Assembly (NCBI GenBank): GCA_963930775.1
Contig: OZ005704.1
Location: 4,588,001 to 4,652,000, forward strand
Direction: 5' to 3'
DNA: 64,000 nt
Origin: Cliona cf. orientalis
Taxonomy: Eukaryota; Porifera; Demospongiae; Clionaida; Clionaidae
Position 1 is the first letter of the stretch, and the number at the start of each line of letters is the position of its first letter. Positions 37,271-52,500 of this stretch are shown piece after piece. Both the position numbers and the translations under genes were made by a program. The notes under the pieces were generated by a model. It was not told the DNA's origin and did no database searches. It was given only the letters and a program-made list of their open reading frames with translations.

Positions 37271-37540
37271 TTCCTTTAGTAGCTTATCAAAATTTGCTTA
37301 CTGATCTAGAAGGAACTCACTGCACTGCTACGTGATCAAAATGATCTAAGGAATACTGAACACGCTGCTGGAGTTGTGTGAACTGCGCATGCTCTAAAAG
37401 GGTGCGGCAGGTCGCGATCGCGATCGCGCTCGCGCTCGCGCTCGCGTTCCAGCCACCGCCCCGCCCCCAATCTAGATCTAGAGCTGTAACCGAAACCCCC
37501 CTCGAGTTCCATTTAATCCCCACCAACACATCTCTGTTTG
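37271..37540. promoter_or_regulatory. Putative bidirectional promoter PLAC8-B / ACTR10
   Basis: Only 270 bp separate the divergent start codons. The gap holds a GCGATCGC/GCTCGC repeat (about 37412-37446) and GC-rich flanks, and no TATA box is apparent. Shared control of the two genes is inferred from spacing. Confidence 0.6.
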
Positions 37541-40500
37541 ATGATCATGATGTCTCGTGGATCGTCATTTAGCGAACTAAGGGGCAGAGTGCCCGGCTCT
37601 ATGGATAAAGGGGCGGTCATCTTGGACATTGGAAGGATCTACACAAAGTATTAATATTTATCTAGTTGCTTGATGTGGCTACTATAGGTTTATATAATAT
37701 TATTAAGGTTTGTGAAAAACTTGACCACATCCCCAGTAGCTGCATAGCACTCTGGCTGCATAGTTCTAATGGTGCATATGGTAAGATATTGTCAAATTAT
37801 ATAGTACGTACACAGTCTACAAGCCGGCACCTCAATCGCAGAGATGAGTCTGAGACCGACTCGGCTTACATGTTTCGATGCTGCAATCATAGGAGATGAA
37901 CTCGACTGTGAAGTACAGCTTCTGCACTTCAGACTGATTGTGGCATGGTGCATGCTGTATATAGCGCAAGGCTAGTTCTATTTATCCACGAGATTACGTC
38001 AGCCAAGAGAACGTGTGAAGTTCGGCCAGCGGTACTTGTAGGTTTCATCATAATTTCATCATAGGTTGGCTGAAATTTTTTGTTGATTGGGACTTGGGAT
38101 GTAATAATAAGGGTACACCCCTATTGATCGAGGAGGAATTCGAGGATTTGCCTCCCTCCCTCCCCCCCCCCCCCCCCCCCCCCCCAAGAACATCATTAAC
38201 TAGCCCATTGCCCCCTTGGAAGCAATTAGTAATCCCCCTGTGGATCAACTAAAGCCCCAAAAATACCTTAAGAACTAAGAAACACTACTAAGAAGTAGTC
38301 TTCAGATGCCTAAATTAAAGCATGGTACTCCTTAGAAATCAATTTTTTTCCTTAGGACCACTCAATTTGTGATATTTTTATCCCATAGACATTAAAATAC
38401 ATGTAGGCTCAAATGACCCACCATACGCAATTGATTATCTTTCTTAGAAATAAGCAGCAGAATCCAAGGATTGAGGTCTTCTGTCATGCTTTGCCTCAAA
38501 CTAACAATTGCTCAGGGCTTGCAATCGTGTATGAGTCATAGCTGTATATCTTCAGGACTCGACTTTTTAAGCTATACTCTGCTGTTGTGCTCCTGGACAG
38601 GATATTGTTTTTGTGATTATTCATCTTGGAGGAATCTTATTATTATAATGATTATACATAATCAAATGTGTGTATGCCTGGGGCACATGATGTAGTTGTG
38701 TAGATTTGCGCTATGAGAGACTATGATTCTAGCCCACTTACATGTACCTCGTTTGCCAAAGTGATATAAGTCTCTATACCTATGATATAAATATACGTGT
38801 AGATAGAATTTTTTGCCAATGAGAATGGGAGGCATAATTGGTAAATTTCCTCCTGATGCGAAGTTATGGTGTTTCTGTGTGCAGACTATGGTATGGGCAT
38901 GTAGTAGCCAGGCCATACAAGCACAGTATTCTCCCCAGTTTGCATGCCATCCCCTGCATGAGTGATTATGAGGGAAAGAGGGAAAGAAAACAGTAGAGCA
39001 TGGACATAAAAATGTCTATACTGTGGCTGATGATATTTGCATGCAAATTGTATATTACGTGTAGATGCGGTCTTTCCAGAGAGTCTGCCCCAAGAAGCAT
39101 AATTAGAAGTCAGGTGAAGATGAAGCCATATGGGCAGGTATGTAAAATCAATGAACGTCAAGCCATGTGACGTTTTACATAGCTCCGCTTGAATGTTGAA
39201 CTATCGACATGCATGTATGTACGATAAACACAGACCACCTTGTCCTTGTGCTCAGGTACTGTTGTTGTGTACATGTACATGTATCTGTAAATGTAGGTAG
39301 TTGATGTGTGGGACCCTAAATACATCAACAGGAAGGAGCTGTTCCTTACTCTCTGCCGATTCATCCAGCATATCTACACCAGGTCAGTTACCTTGATGTG
39401 TACGCTTCTGAATCATTGAGAGGAAGAGAGAGAGAACAGGAGAGAGATATCTTTTTATGCTATAATCATCGAGAAAGTAGTGATGGTTATCTTCTTTGGT
39501 ATATAGAAGGTAGAAATGGTTGATGGTGTTGGTCAAAGAGTGGGTGTGATCACAAAAACTTGGTGCACACATTTCACCCCTGACTATATTACTACCCTGT
39601 GTGTCATGGAGTGCATAGGTCTACTTTTGTATGGATAATTTTGTGCAGTGCTAATTTTATGGTTTACAAAAATTTCCACCCACGAAAATTAAATGTCTAT
39701 ACTATTATACAACTGTAGTGCAGTGGATCCTATTAAGATTGAGGGGGCGTGGCCAAAGCATCATGGAAGCCCGGCCGACTGTTCTCGGTTTTTGCAGGCT
39801 ATGATCGCTACTGTTATCCAGCTGATGGTGGCTCAGTAACAAAGGAAACCAATTAAGCCAGATTGAGAGTGTGTATCGATTACATTATCATTTATGCAAG
39901 TGCCACATCTTTGGTAACTGATTGCTGTTACAAAATTTATAACCTGACTAGTTAGCACTCCCGAAAATTATCCACCATGTTTGATATTAGGCACCACGTC
40001 ACGACTAGTAATAACTGAGGAAGCTATTGTTTATGAAACACAAACAAGTATGGCCATTGATCCGATGTTCCATGAAAACCTAGCTTGGTTATAGTGTGTC
40101 ATGGTTCTATTTCAAATGGCCCATAACATTGTCCCTAATCACTTGGGTTGTCACAGTGATCTATCCCCCCTATGTCAACAATTCCTCTTAGGGTACATAC
40201 ATGTACCTATACCTCATGATCAATAAGGAATTGCTATTGTCATTTTGATGTGTGCATTTGTGTACAACGTGCACGTAGAAAGGTGAGAGTATGTAGCTGA
40301 CTGCTGTCTGGTTTGACTGCATTAGTTCTCCCAGCCGTTGTATTGATTTGGGTTGCTGTGCATGTTAATGCTGTGCTGAATTTAAGTAAGCCCATGGCTC
40401 AGAGAAGCTTATAGTTGCAACGAAGTAGTCCAGACGTACAATGTGTAAGTGCCCATATCAATATGGCAGTTTATTGGCACAATACATGTAATATGTGACC

Positions 40501-43500
40501 AACTATGAGAAAAGGGACCATTTGGGACTTTGTGTTTGTCATATGTAGCTGGTATACATACAGTATAATGTATTATTCTGTAGGTGTATCCGCTGTATGT
40601 TGATGTCAATATGCTGATATACTCACTACTACATTAATTTTGTAGAAAGCAAGTTGGACATTGTCATGATAAAAATTGATACTACCATGAATGGTCCCTT
40701 TTCTCATAGCAGGTCATATATTGTCATAAGGGCTCCAGGAAGTGAGTGAAGGATATCCACGCACATGTACATGTAGTATCAAGGGCTTATAGACCCTAAA
40801 AGCACTTGGTAGTATGTGTATCACTGGAATATACATGCTAATGCTATGGTACTATACATGTAATTGCCACATTGTTGTTATAAGCATGATTGAGTATGCC
40901 ATCTAATTAATTGGCCCATGACTCCTTTCATCAAAGCTTACCCTGTGATCCAGAATAAAGTTTTACTGCTAGGCAACAGCCAATGAGTGCATGTACATAT
41001 ACTAAATCATTAAAAATGTAGTATTGTATGCACAGTACATGTACATGTATGTTGCGTGTTGTATTTGCCCATGCAGGATTCTGATGGTGAACCCAAGGGA
41101 CCACAGGGTCGTGGTGGTGGAGTCTCTGCTGTGCCCTACCCACTTCAGGAACACCCTGGCCAGAGTGCTCTTCAATCACCTCAACGTGAGTCCCCTACTG
41201 GCTTAATTACTGACTGCTCTCTAAATGCAGCTGTTGTGTGTGCTATGGTCATGGGCTAGGGCGGCCCCAGCACTTGTAGCCAAACCTGTTTGTTTGCTAT
41301 GGCTGCTAATAATGGATACTGGTCTGCGTACCTCCTTATTGGGTTGTTAAACCAATTAGTTTGACATCTATCTGGCATCTGGCTACGACAAATTGTGTGT
41401 GCATCTATCCTAAGCACTGCTACATATAGTTCCTTGATACGTTGCTATAGTTCAGTCATCATCAAAATTTAATTTTAATTTCATCTAGCCATACCTGTAG
41501 CTGCTCAAGTACATGTACGTGTGTAGAGTTTTGTCCATACGAGTGCTTAGTCTTGGATAGAAATTGTATACTAGTTCCTGAAAATTAGTGCATGGGTATT
41601 ATTCAGGTGTCATGCAGTGAGTAGAGCGTGCATGATGCCCGTTATGCTCGAGATCATTCATGAAAGTTCAAAAGTGAGAGCCAATATGAATCACTGGTGT
41701 CTACATTGTAGTTCACTACTTTCTTTTCGGAATTTTGTTTAAGTGTCTGTTTATTTTATACTACATGTAATGTAGTGGAATCTCACTGGTGAATCCCCAC
41801 TATGATTTTCAGGTCACAAGAAGCTTCTAAGCAAGGTACTGTGCTCAGCCTTGTTTTCCTCCTCAGGCTTAGATACACATATGCTGTTCCTATAGTGCTA
41901 CATGTACAGAAATGATTTTCTGTTCCTTCCTTTGAAGCACTTGTATGTGTCTCATGATGTGACAGCCACATTAGTGGAGATTCACCTCCTTGATACTCCA
42001 CTAAGTGACTGAGTGACTCCAACAGGCAAGCTCTCAGGACAGACAGCACACTTAAAGACACCAGTGATAAGACAATAGATGTGTCGTGAGACAATAGCAA
42101 GTACAATTCCAATAGCCATAGCTAATACTAAGGAAAAAGACTGTGTACAAGATATCATAATTAAAAATATAGGCTCCTTATTACAGATTTTAAAGAGTCA
42201 ATTTGAAGCACATTAGCCTGCAGGTAAATTGTTCCAATCTTGGACAGAACTGATAAGAAAGAAATTACTGCATAGTGGGAAACTTACGAGGGAGAAAATT
42301 TGTAGGTCAATAGGAAAAAGCAGTTCACGGAGAAACTTATATGGAATGCTAAACCAATCGTATAGGTGGATATGCCATGCCTTGTGAAGAAAACTTTCGC
42401 GGGTGTCTCAAAAATCGTGCAATTTATGAAAGTTTTCTCCCTCCAAAATATTCAGCTATACGGTAATGAACAAGTTCTGGTTCTCACAATCAGTTTCATG
42501 AAGTGCGTTAGTACATGTAGAATATGCTAATACCTAGTCATTCATGTGCTGCTTCAACTGCCCATGCTTGAGCTCAAGGGATGTCAACTTCATGGTTATA
42601 CTAATAGGGTCTTGATGTTTCACTACGATTTTAACACTGCAACTGTTGTTTGTACTGTGTGTGTCATGTGTTTGCATGGGGTATGTGTTTACTTTTAGTT
42701 AGTCTTGAAATTTGCTACAACATTCACATGCGTAACCATACTTTAGTCGCCCACATAGTAATATTGTTGCGGTGATTGAAGTTTGTGCATGTGCATGGGA
42801 TATGTCTTTTAGTTAGTCTTGTAATTTACTGTAACAACATTCACATGCCTAAATATACTGTGAGTTGAAGGCTCACCCCCCTTAGTGATTTGTGTCACTG
42901 TGCATAGCAATATTGTTGTCAGACTATGTCTACCATGTTTGTGAAGGTGTCATTTACACGATGGACTAGTTTTTCAGGACTGTTTTTCGAATACTTGTAT
43001 ATGATCGAAAAAAAGCACCATACCAAGCCAAGGGCGTCTTTTATTATGCTTTTGCCTTGAACTATCATTGCTTGCGATCGTGGTCACACCCACTTAACTT
43101 TGTGCATGCACACAGCTACTGTTTCTTTCGCAGAGCTCCAGGTGTGGCTATTATTCGAGGGCTGCTACTAATTGGGGTGTGGGTTCTATTCGAATAAATA
43201 CGGTAATGCACAATCTATGTACATGTACATGTATTAAGTTACTATCAAAGTGTAATTTGACAGGTCATAAAACTGATTTTGTGATCATTGGTGGAAAATA
43301 AGCTATATATGTATATCTTGGTATTAAGTCTTTATACTCACTGGTTAGTTAGCCAGAGGTGGATACAGGGGTCAGTGGTGGGTGTTGAGCATAACCACCC
43401 CTCAGCCAAGGCAGCATTAGCTAGCTTTACCACCCCACATCCTCAAACCAAGAATACTTGTTCTGGCAAGTATTGGACTACAAAATCTGGCTAGTTAAAA

Positions 43501-46500
43501 TTGCCTCTTCTGTAGGAGTATTTCACTTAGCGCCCCCCCCCCCCTTAGAAGATATTGCATCTGCCTTGATGAATGTTGATATTGTTCCACAGCTGCATGT
43601 GTACAAAATGTATGCACTTATATCATGTGTAATATCATAATATTAATAATAACGTATGGTAGTATTTGGTGACAAGCCCACCTTAATGGTTGATAGCACC
43701 CCCCCCCCCCCCCCCCCATTGTTTGCTCAACAAAGGTAGTCATTGTTCCCTTGTCACTCTTTCCTGCAGGTACCATATGCTTCGTTTGTTCCTTCCCATC
43801 TGGTCAGTACATTCACCATTGCCCGGCCTACAGTTACAGTTGTGGACGTTGGCTACAAGGAGACCACTGTATTGCCTGTATCCTGTTACTACATTGTAAC
43901 CATGTAGATAGAGACTGTGCCCCTAAATGTAACTCATTTCCAAACCCTATTCCCAGCTTTTCAGTGTTGCATGCAACACATTGAAAGCCTGAGCAAGAGG
44001 CTATCTAAACGGTCACGTTGAGGTGAAAACACACCCTCTTGCTAACACGGACTCCGTACACAATTCTAAATATACTGCATCTCATTCTTTAATAATTTTA
44101 CATAACAAAGTTGTTTTATATACTGTGCAGACAATATGCAGTGGTGGCACATGCTGGCTTAGTGCCATTGTACATGTGTATACTATCAGCAGGTTTTAAC
44201 TAGAGTTCTGTAGAGCACATACCCCATGCGCACATTGTGATGTCAGCCAATGGCGTTTTTGTGCTCATGACGACAACGACAACAACATGACCATTGCTTT
44301 ACCCCCTTGCATGCGCGTGGGTAATGAGCTTGAGATAGCTTCTCCTTTCCAAGGTGTGATTAGGGCATTCTTCTTGATGAATCTAACATTAATTTTTTAT
44401 TATGCATGCATCATTGTATCTGTGCACCTCTTTTGGTATGTGTGGCAAAATAATTTAGTGTATGGAAATAAGAAGGTGTTCCTTAAGATGAAATGAGTCT
44501 ATTTGTTTACTAAAATCTATTTTGAGGATTTTCACTTCTTTTCACTGCCAATAGGGAAAGATAAACTTAGAGTCTGTAATGTTTTTATTTTCTCAGTAAA
44601 GTTTCCTTGACTAACTGTCTGTCAGATCTGTGAGGGTATTCCTGTTGTTTCTGCCTGGCAGAGCACTGGCTATGCTGCTGAAGCTCTCTATAGGTGAGCT
44701 TTGTGTGCCTGTACCTGTTACGTGTGTGAATTAAAACTGAGGGGTGGGCCACAGGGCAGCCGCTGCAGTGAGTGTGAGCTGGCGTGAATGCATGTGCAAT
44801 AGGCTTAACATGCATTCCAGCCTGTTTCCTTGTGAGAACGAACAACCTACCCACCCATCTTTCGGGATAGTTGGGAACTTATTTTGAGGATGCAGGTCAC
44901 CATATATATACGTAGTAGACCCCTTCTTGATCTGGGTATGTGAGGGGGATCCCTACATTCAATAGGAATTCAGAGTCTGGGAGGTATAATGCCTTGGTCT
45001 CATGGTGAAAGTAATCTGGCCAATGGTGATATTAAAGGAAATCCAATAAACTAACAGTAATATGGATATGGAGTGTATACCTAAGCTTTACACGTACATG
45101 TATATACAATACTGGCTTAGTTTGGAATGCACTTTAATGCGTTTACACGTAGGGCCTTAATCCAGCTTACGTAAGTGCCTTAAGCCAGCTTAGATCATAG
45201 CTATAACATATACTGCAATTTGATTGGCTACTGACAGGTATCTACTGTATAGCCGGAAAATTTGATGGGGAATTAAATTTGGCGGTTTGGCAGTCTATAT
45301 TACAACCGCCAAATTAAAATCCGCCAAAATTTCCTACTCACATATATACGTATGTATGGCGATCCTGTACCGAACCGCCAAATTTGAATCCACTAATATT
45401 CTTGCATAAGCGATTTGGGCCTCCAACTGCCAAATTTAATTCCCGCCAATATTTCCGGCTATACAGTATGTCTCATAGTCATGTCACCTATAAGATGTTG
45501 ATAGTCACCTACAAGTTTTGCCCTGTTGTTCTTAGCAATACCAAACTATATGATCTAAACTTGTTAGACACTGTTTGGTTGGTTTTTATGTGATTTAGAA
45601 TACCTCAGGGCTCTCATAGAGACCTCTTAACAGTGTCTATTTAGAGCTTTCATACATGGACAGTTTATCATATCCTAAACTGGTTTGAGAAAGCATCTTG
45701 TAAAGTGGTTCAGCATGTCTTCCATAGCATTTAAAAGCCTAGTGTAAACTATAGAGATAGTGTACAAACCATCGTATGTTATAGTTACAAGACCTTAATT
45801 GGGGTGCATGAGATGCATGGTCGAATGCACCCCAATTAAGGTCTTGTAACTGTCTTATTGGCCCATGACCCCCTCTCATCATTGGCCTACCCTATGATCA
45901 CCCACACCCCTGTGGTGGCCGGCAATTTGCCTATAAAAACTTTGGTTGCTAGGTGATGGCCAATAAATACTGTTGCTGCTTTGCTTTGATTATCATTTAG
46001 ATTAAATGGAGTACAATTTTGTACATGTGCATGTATAATAATATGTGACCTGCTATAAGAAACGGGACCATCTGGGGAAGATGGTATCAGTAGTGCGAAA
46101 CAATAATCATAACAACTTGTTTTTATGAATGTACATGTAGCTATCAGCTATGCTGTCAGTGTACTTGCAACAGTGGATAGACACAAATAGAGCAGATTAC
46201 ATGTACAGTACATGGCATACAACAAGCTACCGGTATATACATACTACAAATACATATAAAACGTTCCCCTAATTAAATTTTCTCGCAGCCAGTCATGTAC
46301 TATCATTATAATTAGTATCTTTGAGTGGTATGGTGGGTACATGTAACTGCATGGGCAAACATTAAACCGAGCAACAAAACTCTCATTTGGCTTGACAGAA
46401 TTACAGTGTACTTTTTTCTCAGTATTGTGCGCACACATATTATGGTTTAAACGTTACTTGGCAACTTCAAGGCTTGCCAAAGTAAAAAAAATCCACTAGA

Positions 46501-49500
46501 AATGTATTTATTTGGTTTGTAAGATGACGTGATGCATGTAACATGGACCAGTACTTATGTTGGCCATGTCATGTACATGTATATCACTACTTCTTGTGTT
46601 AGGGTTTCTCAATGTATAATATAACTTCAGTATTACTTTTCCCTGTTATTGGCCCACGACGGCATTAAAAGTACACCGTCCAGCAACGTCCTACTAACCA
46701 GGCACTTGTAGATGAGTCATACATGTAGGTTGGAGGTTGGACTAGCTGACCAAGGCCAACTACTACCTACATGTATATGCACATTGTGTATGTCACTTGG
46801 TGTCACTGATGCTGACAGTCTCAATTGCTGAGTCATGGCCGAATCAGTCAATGTGGCTATTTGAACAGTTACATGTATATGTATTTCTAGTCCCAAAGTT
46901 GAATTTTCAATCATGTTATGTGAGAACTTACAAATACATAACACATATCACAGGGATCTGGCTGATATAGCCACTTGCCCTAGGGGCTGTCTGTGCCCCT
47001 CGGGTTCGTGACTGTGTAAGCCATACTTATAGCACTCCCTACCATTACATTGTGCATAATAATACATGTACAATGTAGTTCTATGAAGACATTACTGTTG
47101 GAGAGAGCTAATATGAGATGCACAGAAACTGGAGAAGAAAAGCCACTAGGAGCAATCAACTGTAAGTCCAGCAGAGCCAACCCCAGTGTTGGGGGTATCT
47201 TTGACAATAGTGGTGTGTGAAGCCAGACATTGGGAACTGCACCCACACAACAGTGGCTGACCTTCACCACAGATCAGTACTGTGGTTACCAAGTAATTGG
47301 ACTTGGGGGAACTTGTAAGAGTGTGCTTCCTTTGTAAGGAATGTCTGTGATGTCTATTTGCTATTTAGTAACATCTGTTCTTCCTGCCTTAGATTAACCT
47401 ACTGTTTGGGGCATAATTACCCACTCACATAGTTAATTTTGTGTTTATCAGTGCCCATTTAGGTATCTGAGCCATCCCTAAGCACATCGACTCCGTTGAA
47501 ATTGTCGAAAACTGGTTTCATTATGCGTTTAGCAAGCCCCACGAGCATCGCCAGTACTGCATTTTTATTGGCCATGCCTGTTGGCTCTACCCACTGTAGG
47601 GCATGTGCTTTCTGGTCACGTGTGCGACTTGCCACAATATGTAGGTAAATGTCCTCTATAGGTGCACGCTTGCTGCTGCAGCTCTCATCTAAATGCAGAT
47701 AAATATAGGATGCAGATTCAACTCGCGGGGGAGGGGGGCGGGGGTACTCTACAGAGTTCTAGCTTGGATAAGGTATATTCAGCTGTACCTAACGACAAGA
47801 ACTCAGTAGTAAATTATAAATGATTTTGCTAACCTATGTTAGTGAACGATCTTGCATGATTATTTTAAGCGCTAGGCAGGAGTTAGTAATAACAGTTTTG
47901 CATGCCTGTTTTGTATTCGGTTTCAGTATTTCACAGCCATCTGTTTAGGTACTATAACAGAGTACACACATTAATAAACTGTTAAACATTCATTAACAGT
48001 ACCTATTGACTAACAGGTAGCAGCTGTCATGGTTTGGCAAGGCATGTACAGTGGAAAATAGGGGATATACGGTCAATGATGTGTATGAGTATAATGCTGG
48101 TATGTTCCAAGGCAGAGTCTTACTTTGACCCACCTTCTTGGAGGCATTAGCTATACTTAGTTTTGTGTACTATCACATGGTCGGATACATACTACGTATA
48201 CTGTGTACTAATATTTCCGATCCTTTCCTCATATACGAGGTTGCTGTGAGTATGACTAGGGTTGTCTATAGTAGACGTAGCCTGGACAATTATATAGCTA
48301 ATTCTGTTTAGTACATATTATTATTGCTTAAGCTTGTTGGTGAAAGATTGAAAATTGACATAACAATTTTTTGAGCATTCTTCTGTAGCTTGTATCCCAC
48401 CTATGATGTAGATCAAAGCTACTGCCAGGGCAGTGTACTGGATATTGCCTTGTGGTACAGCTGACCACTACAGGTATATACCTGGCCCAGTGGTCAGACT
48501 CAGACACCACACCTGTACCACCTAATTGCAACAGTGGGGATACAAACCAGTTAACACACCCCTACTAGTGCTGTATGGTACTGTGTGCAAACCACATACA
48601 GCCCTCCTGAGTGTATATGGTTACTGCACTGGTGCATTATATTTGCTAGTAGGGGTGTAAACTATAACTTGTCATTGGTGTCCTTGATAATGAAGAAATA
48701 TGAAACTCTAGTTTTAAATATTCAGTAAACATTGACATAATATTTGTGTATGTGATTTTGAGTATTGTGATTTCTCCATTGCAGTTGATGATGTCATTGG
48801 TTCAGCCATTGAAGATATAGTTGGTAAGTTTGTTGAGTTTGTGAGCTATACCGGTATAATATTATAACAAAATATTACTGCTTAAAACTTATTGGCAGCT
48901 GTGCATAAGTACTTTCTATGAAAAGTTTTTGTATTGTCCTTGACCTGATAAGAACGGTAGTGTTTTACAACAATGCCTATAGTGACCTTTAGTGACATTT
49001 ACATTCATAGATTGATAAAAGTCATCACACAAAGGACGTCAGGATACATCTGAGATTCTGTGATGTATACTTCTATGATAATATTGTGATTATTTTCTGT
49101 CCAGCAAGAGCGTGTTTTGTGCGCCCTCTGAACCTGGAGGAGAGCAAAGTCCCACCTCCTGTTGAATACCCACTCAACTCAAACTACACTCTCATTATAG
49201 AGGGAAGTATAAGGTTGGTGGACTTTTGAAATTGACGACCATTACCCATTACTGTAATGCAACATGTCATAATAGCACTACATATACGTAGACAGTCTAC
49301 GTAGAATAGTACCTAATTTAGTAAGATTACATGCATGTATATTGCACTATACATGTAGTACACTTCCACTAGCCTTATGCATCCACCTGTGTAGTTACTT
49401 TCGATAACTTGCACCCAGTTAAACAACTGCCTAGAGACGCCACTGGATGGGAGGGCCCAACAGTACACAACAATATTTGTAGGGATAATCACGTCCACTA

Positions 49501-52500
49501 TCATATATCCTTCCGCTTGCTTTTCATGTGCCTATTGATGGTGGTGCTATAATAATATTATATCTTTTACCTGAATCTTGTATGCATGTGAGAAATTAAT
49601 GTTATCATTTTGGCTCGTAGGGGGGGGGGGGGGATTGACTATTGCATTATTCCTACACCTAGGAAGCGTAGGGATGTATATAGTGGACGTGATTATCCCT
49701 ACACATCTTATATGTATTTATGTACTGTTTGGCCCTCCCATCCCTACTTTATCCTTCAGTTTTTTACATTTGTTTTTTTATTCCTCTTTAGTGTAATTCA
49801 TCAATACTATCTATCGTGTTCTCATTAACTCTTAATTTCATTTTCAATGGTGCTGTGGCATAATAATATTACACGTATCCGGGATGATGAGCCGAAGTTG
49901 CTCATGTGAGTCGTAGTCACGCCCCTCACTAGGTTGTTATTACTGTACCGCAGCCGCTGCATGGGCAAGCTCTAGATCTAAACAGTCAGCTTAGTGACTA
50001 GCCTCGTTCCCAGGCCTAGAGAAGCTGCTACCAGAGCAGATTATAATGTATAACCGTTGGCCATCTGCCGTTTTCTGGGTCAAAAGGTCACATGTCTGGT
50101 CAATTGATCTTCTAAACAGACAATATGTCCATTCATAATACACAGTACAGTACAGTGTGTATTTCCGTTTGTACTATAGCCAGACTGAGGTGACTTGATT
50201 GTACTACTAAGTGAGCAGGTGTTCCCCATTAACACTCACCTACTAACAGGCTAGCTGATCTGTCACTATGTACACATACTTCCACATACATTCAAGAGTG
50301 GACTCTAGTGTGGTAGTTAGCCATCTGCACATGTGCTGCAGGGTTATGGTATATAGTCATTCTGTGTGTCTGTCTGTCTGTTACCACGCTAGCTGCTACA
50401 TAAATGTACCTCATTTGCAAGTCCATTTTTTTGGTGTTGTTAGGTTCCTTATGGCACTCCGAACACATAATTTGTGGATTTTGCCAAAAATGCTTCATTC
50501 ACCAGTTATGGCATCATTTGCTGATTCTAAGCTTCTTGGCTTTCCAGGCTAGCAATAGCATGACTTTACGTATAAATAGAACGTTGCGTATCGCGTGCTC
50601 CATACGGTATGTACTTGCATGTATTGTTAACCCTCAGCGCATGTGCAGTAGGCACGGTTACAATATTCATTGACGCTGGTCACTGCCCACCTTCTTCGCT
50701 TGCTGGCGAGCTTTCGACAGATGAAGCTGACGACAGTGGCTTCCTTTCAACTGGAAGGGTATGTACATGTATGATTAGCTATACATGTAGATCCAACGAG
50801 ACGACTAGCTCATCACCGATTGGAGCACAGTGGCAGTGCTGATTTGGCCGGCATGACAGTCATTGCATGGATTATATAATCCATGATCATTGTCCCCAAG
50901 GACTCCTGAAGACTGGAAGCTGACTTGATGTAGGCACCGCCATGAGTGTGGAATTTGATGCAACACATCAGGGTTGTTGCTGCTGTGAGCCGTTAAACCT
51001 TGAATAACACATTAGCCTTGTCCCCAGCCCTCATGCAGTTAGTCCTTTACCCTTTTCTATGTGCAACTTGAAAATGGATAAAGGGAAGCTACTATAACAT
51101 TGTATTGTCGTCGCCTGCTTGTGCAGCTAATGCCATGCAACACGCCAAGAGTTTTATGCTCTAGAGAGCTCTAGTTTTGTATGTAGCTAAATGGGACTAC
51201 CGTATAGCCGGAAAATTAGGCCGTTTGGTGCTCTATATTATTACAACCGCCAAATTAAAATCTGCCAAAATTTCCTACTTGCATACATATGTGTGGCGAT
51301 CCCGTACCAAACCACCAAATTTAAATTCGCCAATATTCTTGCAATAGCGATTTGGACTCAACTGCCAAAGTTAATTTCCGCCAATATTTCCGGCTAGACG
51401 GTATATCAGATCATGTCTGGCCAACATTCGTGTTGGTCTGATATAGTGTCAGGGCAATTTTCAATAATTATAATCTGCTCTGTGATACTAATATTTAAGG
51501 TTCACTCCCTAAACAGAAGTGTTTCACGGCCTAGTACCTTCTTAGATTTCTGTCAGGTCCGTCCTCCTGTGTGATCGATGCGGTGGCGCACGGTGCCAGC
51601 GCCACTATACTCCTGTCACATGACTTCACCATGGGAACACATTATGAGCATGCGCATTACGACAAATGGCGTATCAGACACACCCAATTGTAGAATGTGC
51701 TGACCAAACCAACTATTACGTAACTGTCATGATAATACAAAACTGGTGTGACACTGCGTGCTACAAAATGGAGTGGATTTACATGTAGAGCAGTCCAGAG
51801 AGTGTTGAGTTACACACTCACTCACTAAACACTACACCACTACTTTTATTACTTCCTTACTAATTGCTTATTATTTTCTTAATTGCTTTACTACTAGGGG
51901 GTGTAATTTTTGTATGGACACGCAGAATGGATCAAAACTAAAAGTTTGACCTTTAGAAATATTGATTCATGCCTTAGAATTAAAACTATGGCACTTTGAA
52001 ATTTGTATAGGGAAGCCATGCATTTGCAAGGTTTCCACCCACGCGCTACGTGATGGGCGGGGCCTGGCTAGCGCAGAAACGTGACGACCTTTACCAAATT
52101 TGGTCAGAATTTGAGTATACTCTGCCTGCTTGCATTGTATGGCTCTATTATGCATCCAGCTAAAGTATGTGATGGTTTCCGGACATTTTTTTTTCTGCTT
52201 AGGCCATTCCAAATTGATTATCGGGCCCGACCGACCCTAACTTTTGGTATTTCAATTTACAAAAGAAAAGTTTCGGGTAATTAGAAAACAGATATACGGT
52301 TTCAAGCACGTGCCTAAGAGAAACGGAGAGAAAGGAGAGATGGCTACCGCTAGCAGTTATGCATGGCCCAGTGTGGTGGTTTATAGGGGAGCTACGGTAG
52401 CGAATCATAAAATGCGATTGGAGTGACAACTTTGGTGTCTTGGTGGACAAGCTGGGCAATGAGTTTGCCAATGAATGTATGTATTATGTATGACATCACA

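Noticed and set aside
37378..37572. Plus-strand frame before ACTR10
   Set aside because: It overlaps the ACTR10 start in another frame and encodes low-complexity Ala/Leu from the GCTCGC repeat.
44287..44496. Hydrophobic 69-residue frame
   Set aside because: AT-rich intronic sequence in ACTR10 gives Leu/Ile/Phe-rich chance frames; no acceptor/donor or family match.
47101..47137. Candidate for the missing ACTR10 exon
   Set aside because: It has AG and GT borders but the phases do not connect both neighbours and the peptide does not resemble Arp11.
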